Numbered from the stretch's first letter, positions 1 to 8,596 are shown. The stretch: 64,000 nucleotides of DNA from Bacteroidales bacterium (GCA_015060245.1 SUYU01000006.1:62001-126000), one strand, 5' to 3'. A program made the numbers and translations. The notes: generated by a model from the letters alone, not told the origin.

Positions 1-1149
1 TCCGGCGATGCTTTTGCTAAAGTGGAGCCTGAGATGTTGTCAAACAGCAATGCACTTTCGTTAAAGGTGTGCGAGAAGGGTCTCAGATACGACCTTACCG
101 TTCCGTTTGCACGCTATGTGGTACAGCATCAGAATGAACTGGTATTCCCTTTCAAACGCTACCAGATACAGCCTGTATGGAGGGCCGACCGTCCGCAGAA
201 GGGAAGATACAGGGAGTTCTACCAGTGCGATGTGGATGTTATTGGAAGCAAATCTCTTATAAACGAGTTGGAACTTGTGCAGATTGTAGATGAGGTTTTT
301 GCAAAATTTGGAGTGAATGTCTGCATCAAAATCAACAACAGGAAGGTATTGCAGGGCTTGAGTGAAATCATTGGCCATCCCGACAAACTTGTTGATATAA
401 CCGTTGCCATTGATAAAATAGACAAGATTGGACTTGATGCAGTAAAGGATGAGTTGCGTGAAAGGGAAATTGACGAGCAGGGAATCAGCACCATTGAACC
501 GGTTTTGCTTCTGCAGGGCAGTGCGGCTGAGAAAATTGGGAAGATGAAGGGCATTCTGGCATCTTCAGAGGCAGGAATGAAGGGAGTTGCCGAACTTGAG
601 GAACTCTTTGGCTACATATCGGCAGCCGGAATCAAACAGGAGGTTGAGATTGACCTCTCATTGGCGAGGGGACTCAACTACTATACCGGAGCGATCTTTG
701 AGGTAAAGGCAAAGGATTTTGCAATAGGAAGCATCTGCGGTGGCGGAAGATATGATGACCTTACAGGAATCTTTGGCCTTCCAAACATGAGTGGAGTGGG
801 CATCTCATTTGGTGCCGACAGAATCTATGATGTGCTTCAGGGACTTGAGAAGTTCCCTAAAGAGGCTATTGTTGGAACAAAGATTCTCTTCTCCAATATG
901 GGAGCAGCCGAAGTTGCATACTCTCTTCCAATCATAGCGGAGTTGAGGGCACAGGGTTTGAATTGTGAGATATATCCCGACAATACCAAACTCAAGAAAC
1001 AGTTTGACTATGCAACCAAAAAGGGAATTCCATACTTTGCAATTGTAGGTGAGGAGGAGATCAATGCCGGTAAAGTAAACGTGAAGAACCTGGAAACAGG
1101 CGAGCAAGTGCAATTGGATAAAAATGCAATATTCTCATTCATAGGCTAA
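1..1149 (+). CDS. hisS: Histidyl-tRNA synthetase, 5' end cut by the window
   Basis: This is a class II aminoacyl-tRNA synthetase that charges tRNA-His in the cytoplasm. The frame is open from base 1, so the true start lies upstream; 382 codons are visible and roughly 70 are missing compared with the usual length of about 450. Visible landmarks are the RYDLTVPF motif-2 segment, the histidine-binding stretch [22 protein letters not shown] (motif 3 region), and a C-terminal anticodon-binding domain that begins near [12 protein letters not shown]. The motif-2 form resembles the eukaryote/archaea-like HisRS branch that is common in Bacteroidota. It is followed by a tRNA gene with its own promoter, so the two are probably separate transcription units. 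Confidence 0.95.
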   Translation, partial: SGDAFAKVEPEMLSNSNALSLKVCEKGLRYDLTVPFARYVVQHQNELVFPFKRYQIQPVWRADRPQKGRYREFYQCDVDVIGSKSLINELELVQIVDEVFAKFGVNVCIKINNRKVLQGLSEIIGHPDKLVDITVAIDKIDKIGLDAVKDELREREIDEQGISTIEPVLLLQGSAAEKIGKMKGILASSEAGMKGVAELEELFGYISAAGIKQEVEIDLSLARGLNYYTGAIFEVKAKDFAIGSICGGGRYDDLTGIFGLPNMSGVGISFGADRIYDVLQGLEKFPKEAIVGTKILFSNMGAAEVAYSLPIIAELRAQGLNCEIYPDNTKLKKQFDYATKKGIPYFAIVGEEEINAGKVNVKNLETGEQVQLDKNAIFSFIG

Positions 1150-1193
1150 TATACTCCTTTGTTTGAGAAAGTTGAATAAAAAGTGAAAATAAA

Positions 1194-1226
1194 TTTGGAT
1201 TGTAAAGTAATTAACATTACCTTTGC
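1194..1226 (+). promoter_or_regulatory. Bacteroidota-type promoter of the initiator tRNA
   Basis: TTTG at 1194-1197 is separated by 20 bases from TACCTTTGC at 1218-1226, matching the TTTG / TAnnTTTG consensus of the Bacteroidota primary sigma factor. The predicted start lies a few bases before the tRNA at 1240. Confidence 0.8.
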
Positions 1227-1239
1227 AGTCCAATAACAC

Positions 1240-1312
<73 letters not shown>

Positions 1313-1316
1313 CTAC

Positions 1317-1348
1317 AAAGGACAAATCGCAAGGTTTGTCCTTTTTTT
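1317..1348 (+). terminator. Rho-independent terminator after the initiator tRNA
   Basis: AAAGGACAAA pairs with TTTGTCCTTT around a short loop, and the 3' arm runs into seven T residues (1342-1348). Confidence 0.85.
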
Positions 1349-1378
1349 GTGTAGTTGCATTTTTATAAATGCTTGATA

Positions 1379-1436
1379 GGAGCAATTCGGGAGCAATTCG
1401 AAAAGTAGGTGGAGCGCTAAATTTCGGAGCAATTCG
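1379..1436. repeat. Three direct copies of GGAGCAATTCG
   Basis: The 11-base unit GGAGCAATTCG occurs at 1379-1389, 1390-1400 and 1426-1436. The last two continue as AAAAG(T/C)AGGT. The block lies in the decayed 3' tail of a recombinase fragment, read on the minus strand. Confidence 0.7.
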
Positions 1437-1630
1437 AAAAGCAGGTCAAAGAAGGCGTTGGTACTGTTGGTTCAATAACTTCTATTCTCTTTATTCAAAT
1501 TTAACCCGTTTGGAAAGACAAGTTTCTGTATCTTTTGGCATAGTTCAAAGTCTTGTTTGTTCCAATAAGTTGCTATGATACATGCATTTTGGGTTGTCTC
1601 CTCAATATAGTTGGTAAGGTTCGGGAGGTT
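1421..1630 (-). pseudogene. C-terminal remnant of a serine site-specific recombinase
   Basis: On the minus strand a continuous frame from 1630 to 1475 reads as the end of a large serine recombinase: NYIEETTQN, then WNKQDFELCQKIQKLVFPNG, then a KENRSY segment. An in-frame TGA (1472-1474) follows, after which TNSTNAFFDLLFELL continues in the same frame. The order W, KxQKLxxLVFPxG, N, then NAFFDLI is how these recombinases end in Bacteroidota (established family pattern, from memory). No catalytic domain is present upstream, where a stop precedes the fragment. This is a scar of a former integrated element. Confidence 0.55.
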
Positions 1631-1679
1631 TCATTCATGAGTTCCAGACACTCACCTGGTACATTAACCTTTGTTTTAT
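1631..1679. repeat. 49-base dispersed repeat, copy 1
   Basis: This segment begins TCATTCATGAGTTCCAGAC and ends TTTGTTTTAT. It recurs at 2888-2936 with two mismatches. It contains TCACCTGG, the same core as the inverted repeat at 1701-1734. Confidence 0.8.
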
Positions 1680-1700
1680 GACATCTGGGGGACAATAAAT

Positions 1701-1734
1701 GTTCCAGGTGAAGCAATTTTGGCTCACCTGGAAC
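1701..1734. repeat. Perfect 11-base inverted repeat GTTCCAGGTGA
   Basis: GTTCCAGGTGA at 1701-1711 pairs with TCACCTGGAAC at 1724-1734 around a 12-base loop. The same 11-mer occurs once more at 1784-1794, directly before the tandem array. No T-run follows, so it is unlikely to be a simple terminator. Confidence 0.7.
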
Positions 1735-1794
1735 GGATGATGTTTTTAAAACGTTGATTTGTAGTGTGTTGTGTTTTTGAAATGTTCCAGGTGA

Positions 1795-1917
1795 TTTTCA
1801 GAACTCAACATGTGATTTTCAGAATCCAGTAAGTACTTTCAGAATCCAATAAATGATTTTCAGAACTCAACATGTGATTTTAGAATTCAGTAAGTAATTT
1901 CAGAATTCAGTAAATGA
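1795..1917. repeat. Tandem array of six 19-21-base units
   Basis: Six units follow each other at 1795, 1816, 1836, 1857, 1878 and 1897, with a consensus close to TTTTCAGAAYYCARTAAGTGA. Units 1 and 4 are identical and the pattern alternates between forms, which points to duplication of a three-unit block. There is no ORF across it. The gene-free interval 1349-2049 contains only this array, the inverted repeat, the recombinase scar and the hairpin at 1980-2026. Confidence 0.8.
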
Positions 1918-1979
1918 CTTCGGAGTTATGAATGGGGCCTCCGGAACAAGATGTCACAACAAAATACCCTTGACGGGGC

Positions 1980-2026
1980 TGACCTGAATCCCCTAAAGTT
2001 AGATAAAAACTTTAGGGTTCAGGTCA
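1980..2026. terminator. Long hairpin downstream of the barrel-protein gene
   Basis: TGACCTGAA and CCCTAAAGTT (separated by a two-base bulge) pair with AACTTTAGGG and TTCAGGTCA around a seven-base loop. That is 19 base pairs just past the 3' end of the minus-strand gene at 2050. There is no clear T-run, so it may be an RNA-stabilising 3' hairpin rather than an intrinsic terminator. Confidence 0.55.
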
Positions 2027-2049
2027 GACATAAAGGGTTTAATATCTAT

Positions 2050-2583
2050 TTAGAATGATATGCCAATGTTTGCGCCAATTGAATTTGCATTAATGGTGTG
2101 AATATGTCTGTAAGCACATCTGATATTCAAACAGAGGGATTTGTACAATTTGATCTTCAAACCCAATTGTGGTGTTATGATCCATGATGAATCATATGTT
2201 TTCCAATCACCTATTGTACATATCATTCCGGTATCAACGACTCCTGTAAGGAACAATTTTCTATTATTGAGTGGAATATCATACCTCAAATCTATAAATA
2301 ATGGAATTGCCGAATAAGAATTTGTTTTTGTATTTCCGTCACCAAGCCATGCATCCTGGCTCATCCATTCATATCCTGTTCCTGCTCCAATACCAAAATC
2401 CTTTACTAATTTATATGAAAAGGTGTAATTGGCAGCAAGACTTCCTTTATATTTTGAAACATTTGCGCCCATTGCCAAGAAGTTGAACTCATGGTTTGCC
2501 CTCTTTTCCTTACCCTCTTGCGCAAAGGAGAAAACCGGAAGCATTAACAATAGCATCAGTGATAATAAATAAGACTTTTTCAT
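2050..2583 (-). CDS. Small outer-membrane beta-barrel protein
   Basis: The 177-residue product starts with a clear signal peptide (MKKSYLLSLMLLLMLP, cleavage likely after SFA). The mature part has alternating hydrophobic strands and ends in an aromatic residue (GANIGISF), as outer-membrane barrels do. Strands such as GSLAANYTFSYKL, PLFIDLRYDI and LCLNIRCAYRH suggest an eight-stranded PorT/OmpW-like fold. No specific function can be read from the sequence. It stands alone, with a hairpin downstream and about 350 bases of gene-free DNA upstream. Confidence 0.7.
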   Translation of the reverse strand: MKKSYLLSLMLLLMLPVFSFAQEGKEKRANHEFNFLAMGANVSKYKGSLAANYTFSYKLVKDFGIGAGTGYEWMSQDAWLGDGNTKTNSYSAIPLFIDLRYDIPLNNRKLFLTGVVDTGMICTIGDWKTYDSSWIITPQLGLKIKLYKSLCLNIRCAYRHIHTINANSIGANIGISF

Positions 2584-2742
2584 GATATTTTATTTTTGTT
2601 AATTACCAAAAAATAAGTATTACATGGCCATGTATTGCTTACAAAGGTATTAATATTAATTGTCAGCAGCAAAAATTAAATGTAATACTTGATTTTGTAA
2701 AATATTGATAATTAGTCTATTACAAAACAAAAATATCATACC

Positions 2743-2814
2743 CTATTTTTGCACTAAAAAATCTTCAAAAAAGGTCTCCAATTTAATGTTTTTTATCTCT
2801 ACTTTTTGCCCATC
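2743..2814 (-). pseudogene. 3'-terminal fragment of a paralogue of the TPR/HTH regulator
   Basis: On the minus strand this segment reads QKVEIKNIKLETFFEDF and then a stop. It matches the end of the adjacent 580-residue regulator, KKLGIKNIKLDTYLRNF. No further homology to that gene is visible upstream. It is most simply the last trace of a deleted tandem paralogue. The rest of the gap 2584-2932 holds only this fragment and the second 49-base repeat. Confidence 0.55.
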
Positions 2815-2887
2815 TGTAAAACGGTCAATTCATGCCCGCGACTGATGTTGAAAAGTACCTTTTGTTGCACTGGCATTGTTTGCTTAT

Positions 2888-2936
2888 TCATTCATGAGTT
2901 CCAGACATTCACCTGGTACATTAACTTTTGTTTTAT
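2888..2936. repeat. 49-base dispersed repeat, copy 2
   Basis: It matches 1631-1679 with two mismatches. It reaches the stop codon of the TPR regulator (2933-2935), so the last codons of that gene border a repeat end. Confidence 0.8.
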
Positions 2937-4675
2937 ATTATTTTGTTTTTGGGAGTTAAATCGGTGGCAAAGTTTCTCAAATAGGTGTCCAACTTAATGT
3001 TTTTGATTCCCAATTTCTTGTTTATTTTGCTGCGCGTGTTGTAAATGCTTGTGGCGTTCTGATGCATATACATTGCCCTGATTGCATTTGAAGAGAACCC
3101 CAAATATATCATGCTGCAATACAGGAGTTCCTTTTTATTCAAGGCCGGATATTGTTCCTTCAGATTCTCTATGACCCCACCATACATTTTGTTTGCAACA
3201 AAAATTATATCATCAAAACTCCCATTCCTGTGCTCTGCCATATAGTCCTGAAATTTGTTATAGAATTTGTCGGGATGCCCTTCTGTCACATAGGAATATT
3301 CCAGAAGATCCTTTATTAAGTTTATTCTTGAAGCCAATCCTCCAATTACAGCGTCATCGCACTCCACTGTAGTTTCACTCCTCTGTTTTATATCATCCAA
3401 CTGCTGTTTCAGACTGCTGTTGACCTTTTCCAGAATCTTCAAATCTGATGCATACTTCCGCTTTGCACGTAGAGCCTCTTTCTTGCTGTATATGTATATA
3501 CCCACAGAAGCGGCCAATATCAAGGCCAATGCAATGGTGTAAATGAACATATTCCTGCGTCCCTCCTTTTCCAGAAGGGAGTATGATTCTTCAAGATTTG
3601 TGTGGGAGTATCTGGCTTCGATTGCCTTGATATTAGTTTGCTCTTTCTCCCTCAACATTTTGTGATTCAGTTTCAGATACTCCTCTTCATATTTCAGGTG
3701 GTCTGACAGATTGTTCTCCTTTAGTGATACATTTTTCATTATCCATAGAATTCCACATCTGTTTTTATCGTCACTTCTGGAGATTTCTGAATCCAGATAG
3801 GCTTTTCCGTAAAAGCGGGCCTTATCATAATTGCCCTTTTCAAAATTCAGTTCACATAAAAGAGGATAATATTCCAATGCTTCTTCTCTTATATTATACT
3901 TGAGTTTTACCCTTTGGATGCAATTTATTGCAGAATCAGCCCTCTTTAACTTTAAAAGTACGGCTGCTTTACAATATGTGTTGTCGACAACTGCTTTGAT
4001 ATTTGAAATTTGCTCATATAACTCAATTGCCCTGCCATAATAATCCAGGGCAACAGAATCCTCTCCAATGAGATGGTAATTTATTGCAGCATAGGAGAGG
4101 GAATTGGCACATCTGCCGGGTTCTTCTGCATCCTTGAAAAATTTTGCTGCACTCTTATAGGCATCGGCAGATTCAATAAAGAAATTCTGGTCATAGAGCA
4201 GTTTGCCTAAAATGCTGTAAATCTGTCCGGTCAAAAAATGGTTATCACCCTTTTCTGCCGCCGCTTTGGCCTTCAAAAAGGATTCAACGGCTGCCTTGGT
4301 GTTATTGGCATTATAATATACCCTTCCCAAATAGTACCATGACTGGGCTTTCCTCATCTCATCGTTCCTGTTTGAGTAGTAATTTACAGCGATATTGATT
4401 ATTGAGTCATCTGTGATATCGATGTAATTTTTATCAAGTGCCTGTGAATAGAGCAATGAATAGAGGGCCTTTTCCTTTTTGCCTGCAAGTTGTTCAGTGG
4501 TAATGGATTGAAGAATGGCAAGTGAACTGTCGGGAAAATCCTGCATAAGCATCTCTGACTTTTCCAATTTGTACTTTACTGCGTTGGAAGAAGAGCAACT
4601 TATGCTTGCAAGTATAAGTAAAATCAGCAGGGCCGCTACACTGATTTTGATTGACCTTTCAAATAATTGGAACAT
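2933..4675 (-). CDS. TPR-containing membrane-spanning regulator with C-terminal HTH
   Basis: The 580-residue protein starts with a lipoprotein-like signal (LLILASISCSSS, candidate lipid-anchored Cys near residue 27). Several tetratricopeptide repeats follow, up to about residue 330 (for example AQSWYYLGRVYYNANNTKAA). A single membrane helix (IYTIALALILAASVGIYIY) and a charged coiled coil come next. The last 80 residues resemble a LuxR-type helix-turn-helix (LNKKELLYCSMIYLGFSSNA, then TRSKINKKLGI). This architecture is frequent in Bacteroides and suggests a periplasmic TPR sensor wired to a cytoplasmic DNA-binding domain; the target is unknown. It has no operon partner, and a fragment of a paralogue lies just downstream. 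Confidence 0.8.
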   Translation of the reverse strand: MFQLFERSIKISVAALLILLILASISCSSSNAVKYKLEKSEMLMQDFPDSSLAILQSITTEQLAGKKEKALYSLLYSQALDKNYIDITDDSIINIAVNYYSNRNDEMRKAQSWYYLGRVYYNANNTKAAVESFLKAKAAAEKGDNHFLTGQIYSILGKLLYDQNFFIESADAYKSAAKFFKDAEEPGRCANSLSYAAINYHLIGEDSVALDYYGRAIELYEQISNIKAVVDNTYCKAAVLLKLKRADSAINCIQRVKLKYNIREEALEYYPLLCELNFEKGNYDKARFYGKAYLDSEISRSDDKNRCGILWIMKNVSLKENNLSDHLKYEEEYLKLNHKMLREKEQTNIKAIEARYSHTNLEESYSLLEKEGRRNMFIYTIALALILAASVGIYIYSKKEALRAKRKYASDLKILEKVNSSLKQQLDDIKQRSETTVECDDAVIGGLASRINLIKDLLEYSYVTEGHPDKFYNKFQDYMAEHRNGSFDDIIFVANKMYGGVIENLKEQYPALNKKELLYCSMIYLGFSSNAIRAMYMHQNATSIYNTRSKINKKLGIKNIKLDTYLRNFATDLTPKNKII

Positions 4676-4733
4676 TACGGATGATTAATAACACTCATGC
4701 AAATGTACTAATAATAACTCTTCTAAAATATAA

Positions 4734-4856
4734 CGCTATGGTTTTGTAGCCAATATGGCTCTGACCACCGGTGCAACCCTGGTGGCCAGTGCTTCAATTC
4801 TGGTGGAGGAATTGGGATGTGAGGTTAGTATTGCTACGTTGGCGTATGTGGAGTAA
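4734..4856 (+). pseudogene. 3' remnant of comF (phosphoribosyltransferase)
   Basis: The frame reads FVANMALTTGATLVASASIL, then VEELGCEVSIATLAYVE and a stop. This matches the end of ComF-type phosphoribosyltransferases, where VDDVxTTGATL forms the PRPP loop and VSxATLA closes the protein. The two conserved acidic residues of the loop are replaced (AN instead of DD), and an in-frame stop (4731-4733) precedes it. Only about 40 codons remain. The GC content is visibly higher than in the flanking DNA. Confidence 0.55.
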
Positions 4857-4928
4857 AAACTTTGCACCTAATCTTATACAGGTTTTTCAAAAAAATAAAT
4901 TATATTTGAAAAAATTAAAATTAACAAT

Positions 4929-6563
4929 ATGAGAAACTGGAAGTTTAATACACTTAGAGCTGCATCTGTACTGGTTCCTGCAATGGTATTATACAACGGT
5001 TGTGCAGAAAACAAAAGTAATCTGCTGGCAGATCCTGTAAAAAACAAAGACGGCAAATACAACATCATATTCCTTACTACAGACCAGGAAAACTATATGA
5101 GAACATATCCTCAGGGAAGTAACTATCAGGCGAGAGAGAGGCTAAGAAAAATAGGAACTTCCTTTGAGAAGCACTATGCTTGCTCAAATGTTTCAACATC
5201 TTCCCGATCTGTAATCTACACTGGAAGACACGTTACCGAAACCCTAATGCTAGACAACACCAATATCACTTGTCAGCCAAATATGAGCAAAGATCTTAAA
5301 ACTGTGGGAGATATGATGCGCGAGGCAGGATATTATACTGCATATAAAGGAAAATGGCATATTTCTGAAGGCGATACTTCTTTGGAAGAGTACGGTTTTG
5401 CAGACTGGACAGAAGGAGATATGTATGGTGCTCCACTTGAAGGATTCAACCACGATGCAACTATTGCAGAAAACTCCATAAAATGGCTGGAAGAGAAAGG
5501 AAAAAATCTGAATAAAGAGGGCAAATCCTTTTTCCTTGCAATCAACTTTATAAACCCTCACGACATTATGTACTTTAATGAAAGTGGTGGTGGAGATTTT
5601 GGACAGGCAACACCTGCACCAGATGTTCTTGTATACAAAACATCTTACCAGACGCCAGTCTCCCCTACTTGGAACGAGCCATTGGATAAAGAGGGCCGTC
5701 CAAGCTCACATAGAGAGTATACACTTCAATGGGAAATTGCCACCGGCAAAAACCCATCATCGGAGACAGGATGGAAAACATTCCAGGATTATTATTTCAA
5801 TTGCATCCAGGATTGTGACAATTATATGCTAAAGGTGCTTGATTACCTTAAAGAGAATGACTTGCTAAAGAATACAATTATTGTTTATACATCTGACCAC
5901 GGTGAGATGCTGGGCAGTCACGGAATGAAAGGCAAGAACGGCAACATATATGAAAACAATATTCATGTTCCACTTGTAATTTACCATCCTGAGTATCCTG
6001 GCGGACGCTCTTGCAATCACGTAACATCTCATCTTGATCTTGCTCCTACATTTGTAGATATGGGAACAGAGACTAGTACAGAAGAGACAGAAATTACAGA
6101 CGGAATTAAAGGATATAGCCTTATGCCTGCAGTTAATAATCCGGCAACTGATGTGCGCAACGGAAGCGGAGCTTTGTTTGTGTACGATATGATCTCTATG
6201 ATGGATAAAGATGCAATTGTAATACCGGTCTCTCAAGACAAGGTTAGCATTAAAGTTGACCTAAGCAAAAAAGGTTACTTGAGAGGTATTATTACAGAAG
6301 ATTACAAATTTGCAAGATATTTCTCTCCACTTAATTTTAATACTCCAACCAATATTGAATCTCTGTATTCACAAAACGAGGTTGAACTGTACAAAACAGA
6401 TACAGATGAGACAGAGAACCTTGCATGGCCAAAAGGGAACAACAAGGAACTTGTAGAGTCTTACAACAGCAAACTGAATGCCCTTATAGAGAAAGAAATT
6501 GGGACAGACGACGGAAGAGAGACTGATAATTTTATTGGAGGTTTAAAATCATATGCCAAATAA
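4929..6563 (+). CDS. Sulfatase (serine-type formylglycine site)
   Basis: This is a 544-residue member of the S1 formylglycine sulfatase family, expected to hydrolyse a sulfate ester on a host or dietary glycan in the periplasm. A lipoprotein-like signal ends at Cys25. TDQ (51-53) supplies N-terminal metal ligands, and SDHGEMLGSHG (from about 322) followed by KGKN gives the second metal site. The maturation motif aligns as S89-T-S-S-R93 followed by TGR; the canonical form is C/S-x-P/A-S-R, so position +2 is unusual. The gene overlaps its presumed maturase by 11 bases. A TATATTTG box (4911-4918) just before the ATG suggests a very short leader. The substrate cannot be inferred. Confidence 0.9.
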   Translation: MRNWKFNTLRAASVLVPAMVLYNGCAENKSNLLADPVKNKDGKYNIIFLTTDQENYMRTYPQGSNYQARERLRKIGTSFEKHYACSNVSTSSRSVIYTGRHVTETLMLDNTNITCQPNMSKDLKTVGDMMREAGYYTAYKGKWHISEGDTSLEEYGFADWTEGDMYGAPLEGFNHDATIAENSIKWLEEKGKNLNKEGKSFFLAINFINPHDIMYFNESGGGDFGQATPAPDVLVYKTSYQTPVSPTWNEPLDKEGRPSSHREYTLQWEIATGKNPSSETGWKTFQDYYFNCIQDCDNYMLKVLDYLKENDLLKNTIIVYTSDHGEMLGSHGMKGKNGNIYENNIHVPLVIYHPEYPGGRSCNHVTSHLDLAPTFVDMGTETSTEETEITDGIKGYSLMPAVNNPATDVRNGSGALFVYDMISMMDKDAIVIPVSQDKVSIKVDLSKKGYLRGIITEDYKFARYFSPLNFNTPTNIESLYSQNEVELYKTDTDETENLAWPKGNNKELVESYNSKLNALIEKEIGTDDGRETDNFIGGLKSYAK

Positions 6564-7704
6564 CAGCCATAGGCACTATGCAGTTGTGGTAAAGCCGGTA
6601 GGCTCTTCTTGTAACCTTTGTTGTGATTACTGCTATTACCTGAACAAAGAATCGGGGAACAGTAGCGGTATAATGAGTTACGATGTGCTGGAAAACTATA
6701 TTAGGCAAATTATTTCCATTCACGGAAAAATGGCTGAAATAGAGTTTGCCTGGCATGGAGGAGAGCCCACAATAGCAGGTATTCCTTTTTACCAAAAAGC
6801 TTTGGAACTGCAGAAAAAATATGGGCATAATAGAAAAATCCTGAATACATTACAAACTAACGGCACTCTTATTAATGATGAGTGGTGCCGTTTCTTTGCA
6901 GAAAACAATTTTAGAATTGGAATTAGCATAGATGGGCCAGAGCATATTCATAATGTCTACAGAAAAGATTCATTTGGCAAAGGCACATTCTCTAAGGTTA
7001 TGGAGGCAGTAAACCTGTTCCAAAAGCATAGCGTACAATACAACACCTTAACTACTGTTAATGCGGCAAATTCCAATTACGGTAAAGATATTTATGAATT
7101 TCTCCGCACAATCTCAGTTTTTATGCAATTCCTTCCTGTAGTTGAATGTATGAATACAGAGAACAAGCTAACCATTCCGCCAGGTATAGATACACCTCCT
7201 ATTGTTAAAGCAAGGGAGTTTGCTCCATTCAATGTATCGGCTGAGGGGTATGGAAAATTCCTATGTGAGGTATTTGACTTGTGGCTTAAAAAAGATCTTG
7301 GGAAAAGATTTGTGCAAATAATAGAATCAACTGTTGGAAACCTTACAAGACGCCCTGCCGGATTGTGTGTGCACGAATCTGTTTGCGGCCACTGCGCTGT
7401 AGTGGAAAAAAGTGGCGATGTTTACCGTTGTGACCGCTTTGTATTTGACCAGTACAGAATTGGAAACATTATGCACAATAATCTTGAGCAAATGATGGAG
7501 AGCAACCGCGCATTTGGCGAGTACAAATTGGAAAGTCTTCCTACTGAATGTTTGCATTGCAGTGTTGCCAACCTTTGTTTTGGAGGGTGTCCCAAAGACC
7601 GCATTCTTGAGCAGATGACCATTTACGGAGTGGAACGCAAGAACTATCTTTGTAAAGGATACAAACAGTTCTTCCAACACGTAAAATCATCGGGAATAGT
7701 ATAA
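6553..7704 (+). CDS. Anaerobic sulfatase-maturating enzyme (radical SAM)
   Basis: The 383-residue protein carries the radical-SAM cluster motif C20-x3-C24-x2-C27 near the N terminus (SCNLCCDYCYYLNK). A C-terminal SPASM region rich in cysteines (CGHCAVVEKSG, CLHCSVANLCFGGCPKD, YLCKGY) binds two auxiliary 4Fe-4S clusters. This layout is that of anSME, which oxidises Ser or Cys of a sulfatase to formylglycine without oxygen. Its ATG lies inside the sulfatase gene (11-base overlap), so translation is probably coupled and the upstream sulfatase is the likely client. Close relatives modify other peptides, but the pairing makes anSME the best reading. Confidence 0.92.
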   Translation: MPNNSHRHYAVVVKPVGSSCNLCCDYCYYLNKESGNSSGIMSYDVLENYIRQIISIHGKMAEIEFAWHGGEPTIAGIPFYQKALELQKKYGHNRKILNTLQTNGTLINDEWCRFFAENNFRIGISIDGPEHIHNVYRKDSFGKGTFSKVMEAVNLFQKHSVQYNTLTTVNAANSNYGKDIYEFLRTISVFMQFLPVVECMNTENKLTIPPGIDTPPIVKAREFAPFNVSAEGYGKFLCEVFDLWLKKDLGKRFVQIIESTVGNLTRRPAGLCVHESVCGHCAVVEKSGDVYRCDRFVFDQYRIGNIMHNNLEQMMESNRAFGEYKLESLPTECLHCSVANLCFGGCPKDRILEQMTIYGVERKNYLCKGYKQFFQHVKSSGIV

Positions 7705-8170
7705 ACCAAAGGCTGCTGCACCAGAAGTTCCATACAAAAGACTGCATTCTTACTACAGTTGTCATCTCAACATAATATAAGAGTAATATTATATAGTGTA
7801 ATCCTTATATACTTATATAACTGTTATATTATGTTCTCACGCCCTCTCTGCAAATGATATTGATATGTAGTTGCATCATAGTGGGGCGGAGATTTGCAAT
7901 GTTCTGTTGTTGGATTTATAAGATGTCTGGTGTCAGCAACTTGTGGTATGGGATGTCTCTTGAAAGGCGGTAGGGATATATAATGAAAAAGTTGGTATTT
8001 ATACAAGTTTTTGTTGGTATTATGTTTTTGTTTAGTAATTGATTGGTTGTTAGGTATTTATAAAATGAGGTATGATATTTTCTGTATGATGACATACAAT
8101 AAATAGCCCTATTTTCGCAACAGGCATCAGATCTGAAAAGCAATTAATGTAAACTTTAAACTTAAGACTT
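7705..8170. other. Gene-free interval between the maturase and the DUF3244-like gene
   Basis: This 466-base stretch is AT-rich with several short TATA-like palindromes around 7780-7835. It holds a 19-codon ORF at 7983-8042 that resembles only a signal peptide. I see no RNA gene, convincing promoter or repeat here. Confidence 0.5.
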
Positions 8171-8596
8171 ATGAAATCACAAAAACTTGTTGGAACTATT
8201 TTAAGAGGAATTTATGTTACCCTTTTTGCAGTCATGTGCACCACAAATCTTCTGGCCGCTCCAGATGAGGATCCAAATACCAATCTTCCTCCGGAAGAGG
8301 TGGCTGTAAGGGCTGTTACCACACCGGTCAATCCCGGTTTTGAGCGCTCTCTCTTTGCCCCGGTGCAGGTATTCCTTTATAGGGCCGACAGCGAGGTTGA
8401 GGTTATTTTCAACCAGAATATAGGCGAAGTGTGTGTGCAGATAGTCAATTCTGCCGGCATTACTGTAAATTATTATGAGTGCAACAGTTTTATTGAGCCG
8501 CTTGTAAGATTGCAGACTCCAGCAACGCCAGGCTATTATACTATTTGCATTTATGGAGGCTCTTTCCATGGAACCGGTACTTTTACAATAGAGTGA
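8171..8596 (+). CDS. Small secreted protein, DUF3244-like
   Basis: This 141-residue product has an N-terminal signal (GIYVTLFAVMCTTNLLAAP) and a short all-beta domain with the alternation typical of DUF3244 proteins, ending in PGYYTICIYGGSFHGTGTF. Such proteins are abundant, secreted and of unknown role in gut Bacteroidales. The family assignment rests on general pattern only. Two cysteines in the mature part (GEVCVQIV and YYECNSF) could form a disulfide. It is separate from the hydrolase downstream (170 bases). Confidence 0.6.
   Translation: MKSQKLVGTILRGIYVTLFAVMCTTNLLAAPDEDPNTNLPPEEVAVRAVTTPVNPGFERSLFAPVQVFLYRADSEVEVIFNQNIGEVCVQIVNSAGITVNYYECNSFIEPLVRLQTPATPGYYTICIYGGSFHGTGTFTIE

Noticed and set aside
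1369..1578. 69-codon plus-strand ORF rich in GAIRK repeats
   Set aside because: It is generated by the direct repeats and lies antisense to the recombinase remnant.
1795..1917. CRISPR-like array
   Set aside because: The units are contiguous with no unique spacers, are degenerate, and no cas gene is present.
7983..8042. 19-codon ORF beginning MKKLVFIQVFVG
   Set aside because: It looks like an isolated signal peptide with no downstream domain and no conserved context, and may be a chance ORF in AT-rich DNA.
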